This document shows, in pieces, positions 17,737 to 26,289 of a stretch of 64,000 nt of DNA (position 1 is the stretch's first letter; each line of letters opens with the position of its first letter). Below the pieces are notes generated by a model, which was not told the DNA's origin, made no database searches, and saw only the letters and a program-made list of their open reading frames with translations. Origin of the DNA: JAGVIE01 sp964520905 (lineage in GTDB: Bacteria; Bacteroidota; Ignavibacteria; UBA10030; SZUA-254); contig CAZFQL010000001.1 in the NCBI GenBank assembly GCA_964520905.1, forward strand, positions 124,001-188,000, in the 5' to 3' direction. The position numbers and the translations under genes were made by a program.

Positions 17737-17853
17737 TTAATGTAGAATGACCGTTAGGGTATTAATAATACCCAAAAACAGGTATGAGGTTATCGCGATT
17801 CCGACGACCCACCAAAATGCTAAAGATATTTTTTCTTCTAATGTAATGACCAT
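17737..17853 (-). CDS. Possible 38-residue membrane peptide
   Basis: A short frame from ATG (17853-17851) to TAA (17739-17737) codes for 38 residues: a charged N-terminus (TLEEK), then one long hydrophobic stretch (about 9-37) with a Trp-Trp pair. An AAGAAAG segment lies just upstream. It fills part of an otherwise empty 378-base gap (17619-17996), in which nothing else was recognised. Could be a real single-pass peptide or chance. Confidence 0.35.
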   Translation of the reverse strand: MVITLEEKISLAFWWVVGIAITSYLFLGIINTLTVILH

Positions 17854-17996
17854 AATGCTTTCTTGGAGTACCCACTATCTATAACAAAATATAATCTTGT
17901 CAATGCTTAATAGCAAGAGAAAAGATTTCCGCCTGCCATTATTAATAGATTTCCATACAAAAGGAAGAAATAATTAAGTAAAATAGTAAGAAGGGG

Positions 17997-18380
17997 CTAT
18001 TTTTCGGATTTATCTACGATGTTCCGGATTGCCTGATGGATTTCGTGCATATCGACCCGTCCTTTACGAAGATAAGGAATTCCATGAATCTTCAGCTCGG
18101 TTATATCCTTAACATCCAGGTCACGACCGGTAATAACAATAATGGGGATATTTTTATGTTTTGTGTTAGCTTTGATTTCCCTAATAAGGTCAAATCCGCT
18201 TAATCGGTTTAAAGCGAGGTCCATTATAATGGCAGAAGGTTTTTCTTTATCAACCCAATGGATGAAATTTTCTTCAAGTGGGAAAACAACCCCCCTATAG
18301 CCTTCGTCCTCAACAACATATTTCATCAGCTCGGAGAATCCCGGGCTGTCTTCAACTATCAGAACAGTTTTCTTCTTCAT
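17997..18380 (-). CDS. Single-domain response regulator (receiver)
   Basis: A 127-residue CheY-like receiver with no output domain. Acidic pocket Glu10-Asp11, phospho-acceptor Asp54 (IIMDLAL), Thr84 (VITGRD) and Lys106 (YLRKGR) are all in place. It would be phosphorylated by a histidine kinase coded elsewhere. Alone on its strand, with no neighbouring kinase in the window; the HATPase protein at 19268-19690 is RsbW-like rather than a sensor kinase. Confidence 0.85.
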   Translation of the reverse strand: MKKKTVLIVEDSPGFSELMKYVVEDEGYRGVVFPLEENFIHWVDKEKPSAIIMDLALNRLSGFDLIREIKANTKHKNIPIIVITGRDLDVKDITELKIHGIPYLRKGRVDMHEIHQAIRNIVDKSEK

Positions 18381-18513
18381 GAGTTAGGTAAAGATTGTGT
18401 CGTACAGAGACGTAATAACTGAGTCCCTACAGCAGCGATAATGAATTTTTCGAATTGAAATTCCTAATTAACATATAGAGATTTCAAATAAAAGTCAAAT
18501 AAAATCTTTAACT

Positions 18514-18542
18514 TTGACTTTCAGACAAAATATTAGTACATT
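18514..18542 (+). promoter_or_regulatory. Promoter of rplU-rpmA
   Basis: -35 TTGACT (18514-18519), 17-base spacer, -10 TACATT (18537-18542). The -10 lies about 46 bases upstream of the rplU ATG, which has an AAGGGA Shine-Dalgarno site. Confidence 0.55.
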
Positions 18543-18588
18543 ATAGTCAGAAATTTTAGAAATCACTTAAAAATAAGGGAAAATCATT

Positions 18589-18897
18589 ATGTTTGCGGTA
18601 GTTGATATCGGCGGGCAGCAGCTAAAAGTCAGCCAAGGAGCGCGGGTTTTTGTTCCTCGGTTGCCTGCGGCGATTGGAAGTACGGTGAAATTTGATCGGG
18701 TGTTACTTATAGCTGATGATAAAAACGTGCAAATCGGTAATCCTTTTATGAAAGACCATTCGGTAGCCGCGAAGATCATCGGTTTTGTGAAGGACGATAA
18801 AGTAATTGTTTTTAAGAAGAAGAAACGTAAAGGTTATCGTCTTCGTCGCGGACATAGACAGCAGTACACTGAAATTGAAATAACAGATATCGGTTAA
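18589..18897 (+). CDS. rplU: 50S ribosomal protein L21
   Basis: A 102-residue L21. It begins MFAVVDIGGQQLKVSQG and ends with the basic KKKRKGYRLRRGHRQ RNA-binding segment and a YTEIEI strand, as in all L21 proteins; the length is normal. It pairs with rpmA 12 bases downstream in the standard rplU-rpmA operon. Confidence 0.97.
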   Translation: MFAVVDIGGQQLKVSQGARVFVPRLPAAIGSTVKFDRVLLIADDKNVQIGNPFMKDHSVAAKIIGFVKDDKVIVFKKKKRKGYRLRRGHRQQYTEIEITDIG

Positions 18898-18909
18898 GGA
18901 GAATTTTGT

Positions 18910-19164
18910 ATGGCTCATAAAAAAGGCGGCGGAAGTTCAAGAAACGGACGCGATAGTAATTCACAACGATTGGGCGTGAAACGATTTGGCGGCGAGAAAG
19001 TTACCGCCGGAAGTATTATCGTGCGCCAGCGCGGAACACGATTTGCCCCCGGTGTAAATATCGGCATTGGCAGTGATGATACGCTCTTTGCAATGAAGGA
19101 TGGTATTGTATCCTTCCAAAAGTTCGGAAAAGCCAAAAAAGTCGTGAGTATTGTAACCGGTTAA
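18910..19164 (+). CDS. rpmA: 50S ribosomal protein L27
   Basis: An 84-residue L27, beginning MAHKKGGGSSRNGRDSNSQR with the G-V-K-x-F-G-G motif, then GSIIVRQRGT and a VGIG-type strand. The N-terminus starts directly with the mature form AHKKG, without the cleaved extension seen in Firmicutes. An AAGGAG Shine-Dalgarno site overlaps the end of rplU. Followed by a strong terminator. Confidence 0.97.
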   Translation: MAHKKGGGSSRNGRDSNSQRLGVKRFGGEKVTAGSIIVRQRGTRFAPGVNIGIGSDDTLFAMKDGIVSFQKFGKAKKVVSIVTG

Positions 19165-19181
19165 CTGTTCTTAATATGCGT

Positions 19182-19216
19182 AAAAAAGCCATCTCGAAAA
19201 ATCGGGATGGCTTTTT
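19182..19216 (+). terminator. Rho-independent terminator of rplU-rpmA
   Basis: Inverted repeat AAAAGCCATC/GATGGCTTTT around a short A-rich loop, followed by a T-run, starting about 18 bases after the rpmA stop. The A-tract on the 5' side may let it also act for minus-strand transcripts. Confidence 0.85.
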
Positions 19217-19267
19217 ATTTTCAATAGCAATACCGCCCTATAATAGGTAGACACAAAAAAGATAGAC

Positions 19268-19690
19268 CTATTTCAATTTCATTTTCATTATTACCGCCGC
19301 TCCGTGCGAAGTACGCGCGAAACTGACCTCATCCATCAATGAACGCATGAGAAATATTCCGCGTCCGTTCTCGCGTAATAAATTTTCCTCCGATAGCGGG
19401 TCGGGCAAGGCTGCGGGATTAATTCCAGATCCTTCGTCTTCAACAGTAACGATGAGCGCGTCATTAACGTATTCACAGGTCAACGTAACCTTCTTCTTGG
19501 GATTACGATTGTTCCCGTGAATTATTCCGTTGTTGACCGCCTCTGTAGCAGCGACCAGCAGTTTATTGAACTGTATCTCATCAAGATTCAGCAACTTGCT
19601 GATATTTTCCAAATAGTGTTCGACTTTAGTAACCTGCTGCGGGTCACTTTGAAGAATTAAAACATCTTTGAAGTGTTCATTATTAGTCAT
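19268..19690 (-). CDS. RsbW-like anti-sigma factor / HATPase protein
   Basis: A 140-residue GHKL ATPase of the anti-sigma factor (RsbW/SpoIIAB) type. N-box EAVNNGIIHGN, G1 box DEGSG, G2 box NGRGIFLM; no dimerisation or sensor domain. Members act as serine kinases that hold sigma factors or anti-anti-sigma partners; none is coded nearby. It starts 8 bases after the outer-membrane barrel gene and is the last gene of the SDR-barrel-HATPase operon. Confidence 0.82.
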   Translation of the reverse strand: MTNNEHFKDVLILQSDPQQVTKVEHYLENISKLLNLDEIQFNKLLVAATEAVNNGIIHGNNRNPKKKVTLTCEYVNDALIVTVEDEGSGINPAALPDPLSEENLLRENGRGIFLMRSLMDEVSFARTSHGAAVIMKMKLK

Positions 19691-19698
19691 TTAAATAA

Positions 19699-21636
19699 TC
19701 AAAGATTAATATTGAGTAATAGTGACATCGTGGTTACACCGCGCTGTGGCTGACCGGTTTGTGACTGTGATTCATACCATCCACGAACGGAGCAATGCGT
19801 CCGCTGTCCGACATCAATTTCAATGCTCGATACAGGTCCTATACTACGAAGATAACCGTTGAGAGAGCGTTCGCGACCATTATAATCAAATTTTAACTGA
19901 CTAAAATAACGAATACCTATAGACAAAAGCAAACTCTCATCGAAACGATATCGAATAGCGCCAAGATATGTCTTTTCTTCGAAATAATTGACGGGACGCT
20001 CGGAGAATGTCTGCCATTGTAATTCCCCACGTTCATAAAGGCGAATATTGTTGAACCAATGAACCCCCAAGCGGGGCGTTATAGATATACTGGTAGAATC
20101 AATGAATGCAAATTGACGGAACGAATAGCTGCGGGGTGATGAAGATACCGACTCAAAATCATAAACCGTATAATTTGCAAGCACCTCAAATGTGTTCGAG
20201 GTAGTGAAATTCTTCCACGGTAAATATTCGATGCCGGGCGCAAGACGAATAACTCGATTCCAATTATTGTCGGCGCTGCGTGCCGCAAAAAGATATACAA
20301 GGTGTGATAAGCTTGCATCAACGGCAAGATGAACATGCAAATGCTGATTTATACGATGGTTTGTAGAAAGATTAACAAGATATAAAAGCTCATCGCGATC
20401 ATCATCGTTCTCTTTGCTCGGTGTGTCGTATTTGAGTATAGTGGCAGAACCGGAAAGTGAAACGGTATCGGAAGATGAAACATGCCATTCCGTCATCGAG
20501 GCTAACGAGGTACGGCGCGCATGGTTATTCTTTCGCTCTTCGTTTTTAATGAGCAGGTCTGTTGCAGACGAGCCATCCTTACCAATTTCGGGCAGCCGGT
20601 GTTTTTCATCTCTTTCAAGATATGAAAATGCCAGTGAAGACCTAAACGAATTGCCGAAAATATACATACCGCGTATTGTTCCTTCCATTTTCAATTCATT
20701 AACGCTGGTATTCGGTTGAGATTGTGTCGGGGTATTTATATTTTTGTATCTCGTTGAACGATTAATCTCGCGCGTGTAGATATTCCCCTGAAATGTCCAA
20801 AACATTCTATCGCTCACGCTGTAATTAAGCGTATCGCTGATAGCGAATACATTATCGAATCGAGATTCAATATTGTATAATATATTATGTTGCCGCATAA
20901 GAGCCGAATCGGCAGAGAGATAAAAATCCCGCCGATTACGATAGTAATTGAACTGAACAAGATTGCGTGTTTGCTTGAAAAATATTTTCTCAATTCCAAC
21001 GGAAGCATAGTGAGTTTCAAGCGTACGCGGATTAAGCTTGTCGTATTGGAATGATCCGCTTACCCGGCTGAGATATCCGGAAAATGTGATGCTGTCGGAA
21101 TTTAGACTAAGCCAGTAGGAAATTCCGCGATTCTCCTGATCGAGCTGATTGTCAAACCGTATTCCGATGAGGGGTTCAATAATGAATCGTTCGAAAGGTT
21201 GGAAGGCAACCCCGCCGTATGCGCCATGCGAAGAAGCTTTCCCGATGCCCGTTCTTGCACCGCGATTGTCGGAAAGGATAAACGATGAAACATTTGATGC
21301 CGCCGATAATTTATCAGTCAGCCGATAACGAAGCCGCATATCAAATAGTTGGTTATCGGTAACAAGATTGCGATTCGTCCTGATCAGCGTCGATAGAAAC
21401 TGTTCGCTTAGCCGAATAAATAACGGACCGATCGAATTTTTGTAAAATGTCGCACCGGTCCAGTGATATGTATTCAGGGATTTGTCAAAAAGAATTGATG
21501 CGGTATTGCGTTGAAGTGTATCCACCTGGATTCCTATAATCCGTTTTGCAGTCGAATATTCTTCCTGTGCGTTCGTAATGGATGATAAAAAAAACGCCAA
21601 TCCAAGCAGGGCATGCATTGGAAAATGTCTCAGCAT
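19699..21636 (-). CDS. Predicted outer-membrane beta-barrel protein
   Basis: A 645-residue protein with a signal peptide (about 1-23, ending TNAQ). The rest has the alternating pattern of amphipathic strands rich in Tyr, Arg, Ser and aromatic girdles (for example FNYYRNRRDFYL, RSSLAFSYLERDEKHR) and ends in a short aliphatic strand (TMSLLLNINL). It looks like a large outer-membrane barrel with no recognisable plug or TonB box. Its ATG lies inside the end of the SDR gene (7-base overlap), and it is followed by the HATPase gene. Ligand unknown. Confidence 0.65.
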   Translation of the reverse strand: MLRHFPMHALLGLAFFLSSITNAQEEYSTAKRIIGIQVDTLQRNTASILFDKSLNTYHWTGATFYKNSIGPLFIRLSEQFLSTLIRTNRNLVTDNQLFDMRLRYRLTDKLSAASNVSSFILSDNRGARTGIGKASSHGAYGGVAFQPFERFIIEPLIGIRFDNQLDQENRGISYWLSLNSDSITFSGYLSRVSGSFQYDKLNPRTLETHYASVGIEKIFFKQTRNLVQFNYYRNRRDFYLSADSALMRQHNILYNIESRFDNVFAISDTLNYSVSDRMFWTFQGNIYTREINRSTRYKNINTPTQSQPNTSVNELKMEGTIRGMYIFGNSFRSSLAFSYLERDEKHRLPEIGKDGSSATDLLIKNEERKNNHARRTSLASMTEWHVSSSDTVSLSGSATILKYDTPSKENDDDRDELLYLVNLSTNHRINQHLHVHLAVDASLSHLVYLFAARSADNNWNRVIRLAPGIEYLPWKNFTTSNTFEVLANYTVYDFESVSSSPRSYSFRQFAFIDSTSISITPRLGVHWFNNIRLYERGELQWQTFSERPVNYFEEKTYLGAIRYRFDESLLLSIGIRYFSQLKFDYNGRERSLNGYLRSIGPVSSIEIDVGQRTHCSVRGWYESQSQTGQPQRGVTTMSLLLNINL

Positions 21637-22421
21637 AGCCCCAGAATTTTTCCGGCATCCACATTGAGCGAAACACCATTTATAAAATTGGCTGTGTCGG
21701 AAGCGATGAAGACAACAATCTTTGCGATATCCTCCGGTGAGGCGATGTATCCGCGGGGAGATTGCTCAACTATCGATCGCCGGATCTCTTCCGGGGTTTT
21801 CCGCAAAATTTCAGCCAGCGCATTGAAAGTTTCAATCGTAAGCGGAGTATCCGTTGTTCCCGGGTTTATGCCGTTGACAATAATTTTATCAGGTTCGAGT
21901 TCTCTGGAAAGTGATTTCGTAAAATTAATCAGCGCGCTGTTCGTAACCCCCGGCACCATAAATAAAGGGTTCGGCTCTTTACCTGCGGTACCAATGATGT
22001 TAATGATTTTGCCGCTGCCATTTTTCTTCATGTGAGGAATCACTTCTCTTGCCATTCGAATATAACCCAAGATTTTAAATTGAATGTGATATTCCCAATC
22101 TTCATCGGTTGTTTGGAATATCCCGCCAATGTGCGCGCCGCCGGCATTATTGATGAGAATGTCGATGCGGTTGAATTTCTTTGCTGTTGCAGCGACGAAC
22201 CTCCGGATGTCATTCAACTTCGTTGTGTTTGCCTTAACAGCAATGATATCCGCCTTGGTATGGTACTGGATTTGATCTGTAGCGAGCTTCAATTCCCGTT
22301 CATCGCGGGCACACAATGCAAGCCGCGCACCCTCTTCTGCCAAAGCCTGTGCAATAGCCCTACCTATACCCTTGCTGGCTCCGGTGATTAGAACAACTTT
22401 ACCTTGAAGACCCGTATTCAT
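21630..22421 (-). CDS. Short-chain dehydrogenase/reductase lacking the catalytic Tyr/Lys
   Basis: A 263-residue SDR-fold protein. The NAD(P)-binding TGASKGIG (residues about 14-21), the NNAG motif (LINNAGG) and the C-terminal NPGTTDTPLT block are intact, and it ends like FabG-type enzymes. At the active site, the segment before SALINFTKSL reads PGVTN instead of Y-x-x-x-K, and IIGTAG replaces the usual ISS-x-x-G. So both the Tyr and the Lys are missing by alignment. It may be a non-classical SDR or bind nucleotide without reduction. It is translated with the barrel gene downstream (7-base overlap). Confidence 0.75.
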   Translation of the reverse strand: MNTGLQGKVVLITGASKGIGRAIAQALAEEGARLALCARDERELKLATDQIQYHTKADIIAVKANTTKLNDIRRFVAATAKKFNRIDILINNAGGAHIGGIFQTTDEDWEYHIQFKILGYIRMAREVIPHMKKNGSGKIINIIGTAGKEPNPLFMVPGVTNSALINFTKSLSRELEPDKIIVNGINPGTTDTPLTIETFNALAEILRKTPEEIRRSIVEQSPRGYIASPEDIAKIVVFIASDTANFINGVSLNVDAGKILGLC

Positions 22422-22516
22422 TTCTCGATATTCCTTCGTTTGAGGAAACCACCGAACCGATTATTGCTTGCCATATGGTATATAAAAGTTCATTTGTTGT
22501 TTCAAGGAAACATTAT

Positions 22517-22545
22517 AATATAATAGAATAAGTAAACGGTTGCAA
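22517..22545 (-). promoter_or_regulatory. Promoter of the SDR-barrel-HATPase operon
   Basis: Minus strand: -35 TTGCAA (22545-22540), 17-base spacer, -10 TATATT (22522-22517). The leader to the SDR ATG would be about 90 bases. Confidence 0.5.
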
Positions 22546-22558
22546 CGGCTTACAATAA

Positions 22559-23953
22559 TTACAAATCTACTTTTTGCTCTCTTACCGGGATTTCAATATC
22601 CGTAAATCCGATTTCTTTCAATCCATTTTGCAAACTCGTAGAGCGTTCTATTTCACCATGGACAACAAATATTTTTTGCAGATGCCGTTTGTCGAAGCGG
22701 TTGATGTACTTCAGCAGATCATAATTATCTGCGTGCGCGCTGAAGGAGTTGTGAACGACTACTTCCGCTTTCCTCTTATACGTGGCGCCAAGAATATTGA
22801 CTTCTTCTTTCCGGTCAACCAGTCGTTTGCCAAGAGTGTGCTCGGCGCAATACCCGACTATCATAACGGTATTGCGTGGGTCCTGGATATTATTAGCGAG
22901 ATGGTGTAAAATGCGTCCGGCTTCGCACATTCCGGAGGCAGATATTATCATGCACGGTTCCTTCTTGTCGTTGAGTTGTTTTGATGCTTCAGCCGAGCGC
23001 ACATATTGCAGTCGCATAAATCCAAATGGGTCGTGATGTTGTGCGATATGCTGATAAGTTTCCTCATCAAAACATTCACGATGTTTCTTGAATATCTCGG
23101 TAGCGTTGATTGCAAGCGGGCTGTCGATATAAATCGGGATGCGCGGCAAAGCTCCTTTATCAAAAAGTTTATGCAAAGTAAATACCAAATCCTGTGTGCG
23201 TCCCACGCTGAATGCCGGTACAATTACCTTCCCGCCGCGATTTATTGTACGTTCCAAATCGGCGGTAAGTAATCTTTCCATATCTTCGGGCGGATCGTGA
23301 AGCTTGCCGCCGTATGTACTTTCAGTAATCAGCGACTCCACGTCTCCCATAAACATCGGATCCTTGATGATTGGCATGTTCCACCTGCCGATGTCACCGC
23401 TAAAGCCGAGAGTTTGCATAGTTCCCTTTTCTTTACTTGCTATCCTGATGGATGCAGAACCGAGAATATGTCCGGCATCTGTAAATTTTGCTGTGACATT
23501 CTTAAGAACGTCAAACTCTTTTTCATAAGGAATTTCCTTAAAAAACTCCAAAGTTTTTACTGCATCATCGACGGTATATAGCGGTTCGATCGGTGGTTCA
23601 TGGTTTTTCCTGCGTTTCTTATTTAGATACTCGGCATCCTTCTCGTGGAGATGACCGCTGTCGGCGAGCATTATTTCACATAGGTCTCTTGTCGCGGGAG
23701 TGGAATAGATAGGACCGTTATATCCCTGCTTAACGAGATTCGGCAGATTGCCGCTATGGTCGATGTGTGCATGTGAAAGAATTACAGCATCAATCGATTT
23801 CGGATCGAATGGAAAATTTTTATTGCGCTCGTTAGCTTCGGCTCGCCTGCCCTGGAAGAGTCCGCAGTCGAGCAGGATGCGATAACCGTTGATATGTAAA
23901 AGATACATTGAACCTGTTACTGTTCGTGCGGCGCCGAGAAATTCTATTGTCAT
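22559..23953 (-). CDS. MBL-fold / beta-CASP ribonuclease-like protein
   Basis: A 464-residue metallo-beta-lactamase fold protein with beta-CASP and RMMBL domains, the CPSF73/RNase J-like group. It has the HxHxDH zinc motif (SHAHIDHSGNLP, about 59-70), then TDAGHILGSA, GFSGDIG, TESTYGG, the beta-CASP region with VPAFSVGRTQD and SASGMCEAGR, and the final HNSFSAHADNYDL and VVHGE motifs. Likely an RNA endonuclease or exonuclease in the cytoplasm. Monocistronic by spacing (64 bases from GH13 upstream and 137 to the SDR gene). Confidence 0.88.
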   Translation of the reverse strand: MTIEFLGAARTVTGSMYLLHINGYRILLDCGLFQGRRAEANERNKNFPFDPKSIDAVILSHAHIDHSGNLPNLVKQGYNGPIYSTPATRDLCEIMLADSGHLHEKDAEYLNKKRRKNHEPPIEPLYTVDDAVKTLEFFKEIPYEKEFDVLKNVTAKFTDAGHILGSASIRIASKEKGTMQTLGFSGDIGRWNMPIIKDPMFMGDVESLITESTYGGKLHDPPEDMERLLTADLERTINRGGKVIVPAFSVGRTQDLVFTLHKLFDKGALPRIPIYIDSPLAINATEIFKKHRECFDEETYQHIAQHHDPFGFMRLQYVRSAEASKQLNDKKEPCMIISASGMCEAGRILHHLANNIQDPRNTVMIVGYCAEHTLGKRLVDRKEEVNILGATYKRKAEVVVHNSFSAHADNYDLLKYINRFDKRHLQKIFVVHGEIERSTSLQNGLKEIGFTDIEIPVREQKVDL

Positions 23954-24017
23954 TGGTCAGTGGTAATTTGTTATTTGCTGTTGGCTTATGATTTTATGCT
24001 CTTAGCTTTTATCATAA

Positions 24018-26126
24018 CTATTTTCCCTCTTTCATAATTATAATTCCCGAGGCAGCGGGAACAATTGCAGTTTTTGTTAATGTTGCAAGAGGTTTCCTGA
24101 GAGAGACGCTTTTGTCGTTTGCTATTACCGACCATTTACCCTTAGGTAAATTAATCTCACCTATTTTGGTCGGATTGCCGTTAATGATCACAATGAAACT
24201 GTCTTTTCCTTTAATCGATTTTGTTTTCTTCGCGTCGAGTTTAAAGGCAATCAGGAAATCATCATTGGTTGATAAAAATTCCACAGCTTCTTTCGGTGCA
24301 CTGCTGAAAATTGGATATTGCTTCCGAAGCTCGATCAGTCCCTTATAATAATCGAACAACTCGCGGTTGAGGTCACGATGATGGTAGTTGATATAATTTG
24401 TTTCATTATCCTTCTCGTAGCTGTTTTGATCTATCGTTCCGACTTTTATATCCGGCGCGCTTGTGTGGGCAATAACTTTGCTTCGCGCGTATTCCTGCCC
24501 TTCGTGAATCATCATCGGACCTTGTGAAGTGAGAAGAAACATTGCCGCAAGTTTATTTAATGCAAGTTGGTTCGGAGTGAGAGCAACGTGTTTGTCCATA
24601 TTGGTTACGCGGGTCGAATCAGTAACGCTGCCAGCGGATATGCGAATGAAATCGCCGATTGTATAATTATCGTGCGACTCAAGATAATTGACGCTGTGCT
24701 CTTTTTGAAGATACATGCCGCCATCTTCGCGCAATGTACCGGTCACGAAACTCTTGATCGATTGTTTTGTATTCCTGTCCTGGAATCTTCCGAAGATAAA
24801 ACCGGCATCGTTGTAAGGATTTTGCCCCTTCACTCCATTGCGGAATCTGTCGTTCCACGATGCCCACCCGATATCGCTGAATCCGGGAGGATCGTACTTT
24901 CCGCCGCCCCATGCTTCGGCAATCAAAATGACATTCGGATTGATCTTTTTTGCTTCAATGGCAATTTGTTTGCATGTTTCCCAATCAATCATTGTGGCAA
25001 GGTCAAATCGAAAACCGTCGATGTGGTATTCCTTCATCCAGTATTTAATGCTTTCGACAATAAGCCGTCGAGCCATTGAACGCGATGTGTAAAAATCGTT
25101 GCCGCATCCCGATGCTTTTGTAAAGTTGCCCGCAGAATCGGTATTGAAGTAATAAAACTTGTCGATGTACTTGAACGGATTATAATCATACTGTGAGACG
25201 TGGTTATATACAACATCCATGATGACGGCGATGCCTTCGCGGTGAAGTGTCTTCACGAGGTCCTTCATTTCCTTTACAGCCCGCCCGCCGATGCCGTTGT
25301 AATCACCGCGCACCATCGTGCCGTCAGAAGCGTAGTATGTTTCCGGCGCGAAGAAGTAGCTCGTCATATATCCCCAGTGATTACGCTCGTAGGGATTCCA
25401 GGTATTTACTTCGCCGCTGTCATTCGTTACGCTGTTGTTTTTATAGGGGATCTCGATGTTGCCAAATTTTTGCAGCGGTAAAAATTCTACCGCATTCACA
25501 CCCAGTTCTTTCAGATACGAAAGTCCGCCGGTTTTTCCTTTTTCAGTCAAGCCAAGATATGTTCCCCCCGCGCTCACTCCAGATGACGGATGTGCGGTGA
25601 GATCGCGTATGTGCGCCTCGTAGATTATCAGCTCGTTATGATTTGCCGGAACGACAAACGTATCTCCTTCCCAATCGTATTTGGTATCGAGTATGAGCGT
25701 CTTAGCGGAATGATGGTAGTTATTTTTGGTGACCACAGCTTTTGAGTACGGGTCAGCAACAACTATAGATGAATCGAACTTCTCCCCCGATTTCTTAGGA
25801 CCTTCGATCCGGTATCCGTAATACTTTCCATGCAATCTGCCGAATGAATAATATTCCCATACGCCGCTTGAATCGCGCACCATCTTGATCTCCTCGCCTT
25901 TTTCATCGTCGAAATTATCAAAGAGAACAAGCCATACCTGAGTTGAGCGAGGAGCGAAAAGACGGAAAGTTGTTCCATCCTTCTTTACGGTACAGCCGAG
26001 TTCTTTAGTTGAGTAAAGGGAGGCAAATAATTTCTCCCGCGGACTTGGCGCAGCCTGCCGCGCAGATATTGCAATGGTTCCAATCGTTGACATGATGACC
26101 GTAAGTAGAATGTTTTTGATAGACAT
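24018..26126 (-). CDS. Secreted GH13 debranching enzyme (type I pullulanase-like)
   Basis: A 702-residue alpha-glucan-acting GH13 protein. Signal peptide about 1-22; N-terminal CBM48-like beta-sandwich (about 40-145); TIM barrel with the GH13 regions MDVVYNHVS (I), GFRFDLATM with nucleophile Asp (II), LIAEAW with acid/base Glu (III) and YLESHDNY (IV). The order and the long insert before region I fit pullulanase/isoamylase relatives that cut alpha-1,6 links. The signal peptide places it in the periplasm or at the surface. Exact specificity cannot be told from these motifs. Confidence 0.82.
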   Translation of the reverse strand: MSIKNILLTVIMSTIGTIAISARQAAPSPREKLFASLYSTKELGCTVKKDGTTFRLFAPRSTQVWLVLFDNFDDEKGEEIKMVRDSSGVWEYYSFGRLHGKYYGYRIEGPKKSGEKFDSSIVVADPYSKAVVTKNNYHHSAKTLILDTKYDWEGDTFVVPANHNELIIYEAHIRDLTAHPSSGVSAGGTYLGLTEKGKTGGLSYLKELGVNAVEFLPLQKFGNIEIPYKNNSVTNDSGEVNTWNPYERNHWGYMTSYFFAPETYYASDGTMVRGDYNGIGGRAVKEMKDLVKTLHREGIAVIMDVVYNHVSQYDYNPFKYIDKFYYFNTDSAGNFTKASGCGNDFYTSRSMARRLIVESIKYWMKEYHIDGFRFDLATMIDWETCKQIAIEAKKINPNVILIAEAWGGGKYDPPGFSDIGWASWNDRFRNGVKGQNPYNDAGFIFGRFQDRNTKQSIKSFVTGTLREDGGMYLQKEHSVNYLESHDNYTIGDFIRISAGSVTDSTRVTNMDKHVALTPNQLALNKLAAMFLLTSQGPMMIHEGQEYARSKVIAHTSAPDIKVGTIDQNSYEKDNETNYINYHHRDLNRELFDYYKGLIELRKQYPIFSSAPKEAVEFLSTNDDFLIAFKLDAKKTKSIKGKDSFIVIINGNPTKIGEINLPKGKWSVIANDKSVSLRKPLATLTKTAIVPAASGIIIMKEGK

Positions 26127-26289
26127 GCGAAATCGTTGAAATATTATTGAATTAGTTCAATCTCAACAAAAAATTATTGAAAAAAATTACGTAGAAATGT
26201 GATAAGATGCAAGAAAAGTATTTGAGTACAAAGTAGATGAGTATTGAGTGATTAATCGGAAGGCGAGCTTACCTCGTGGCTTAAGAAAA

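Noticed and set aside
24567..25079. 170-codon plus-strand frame
   Set aside because: Antisense to the GH13 catalytic barrel, with all four GH13 regions on the minus strand.
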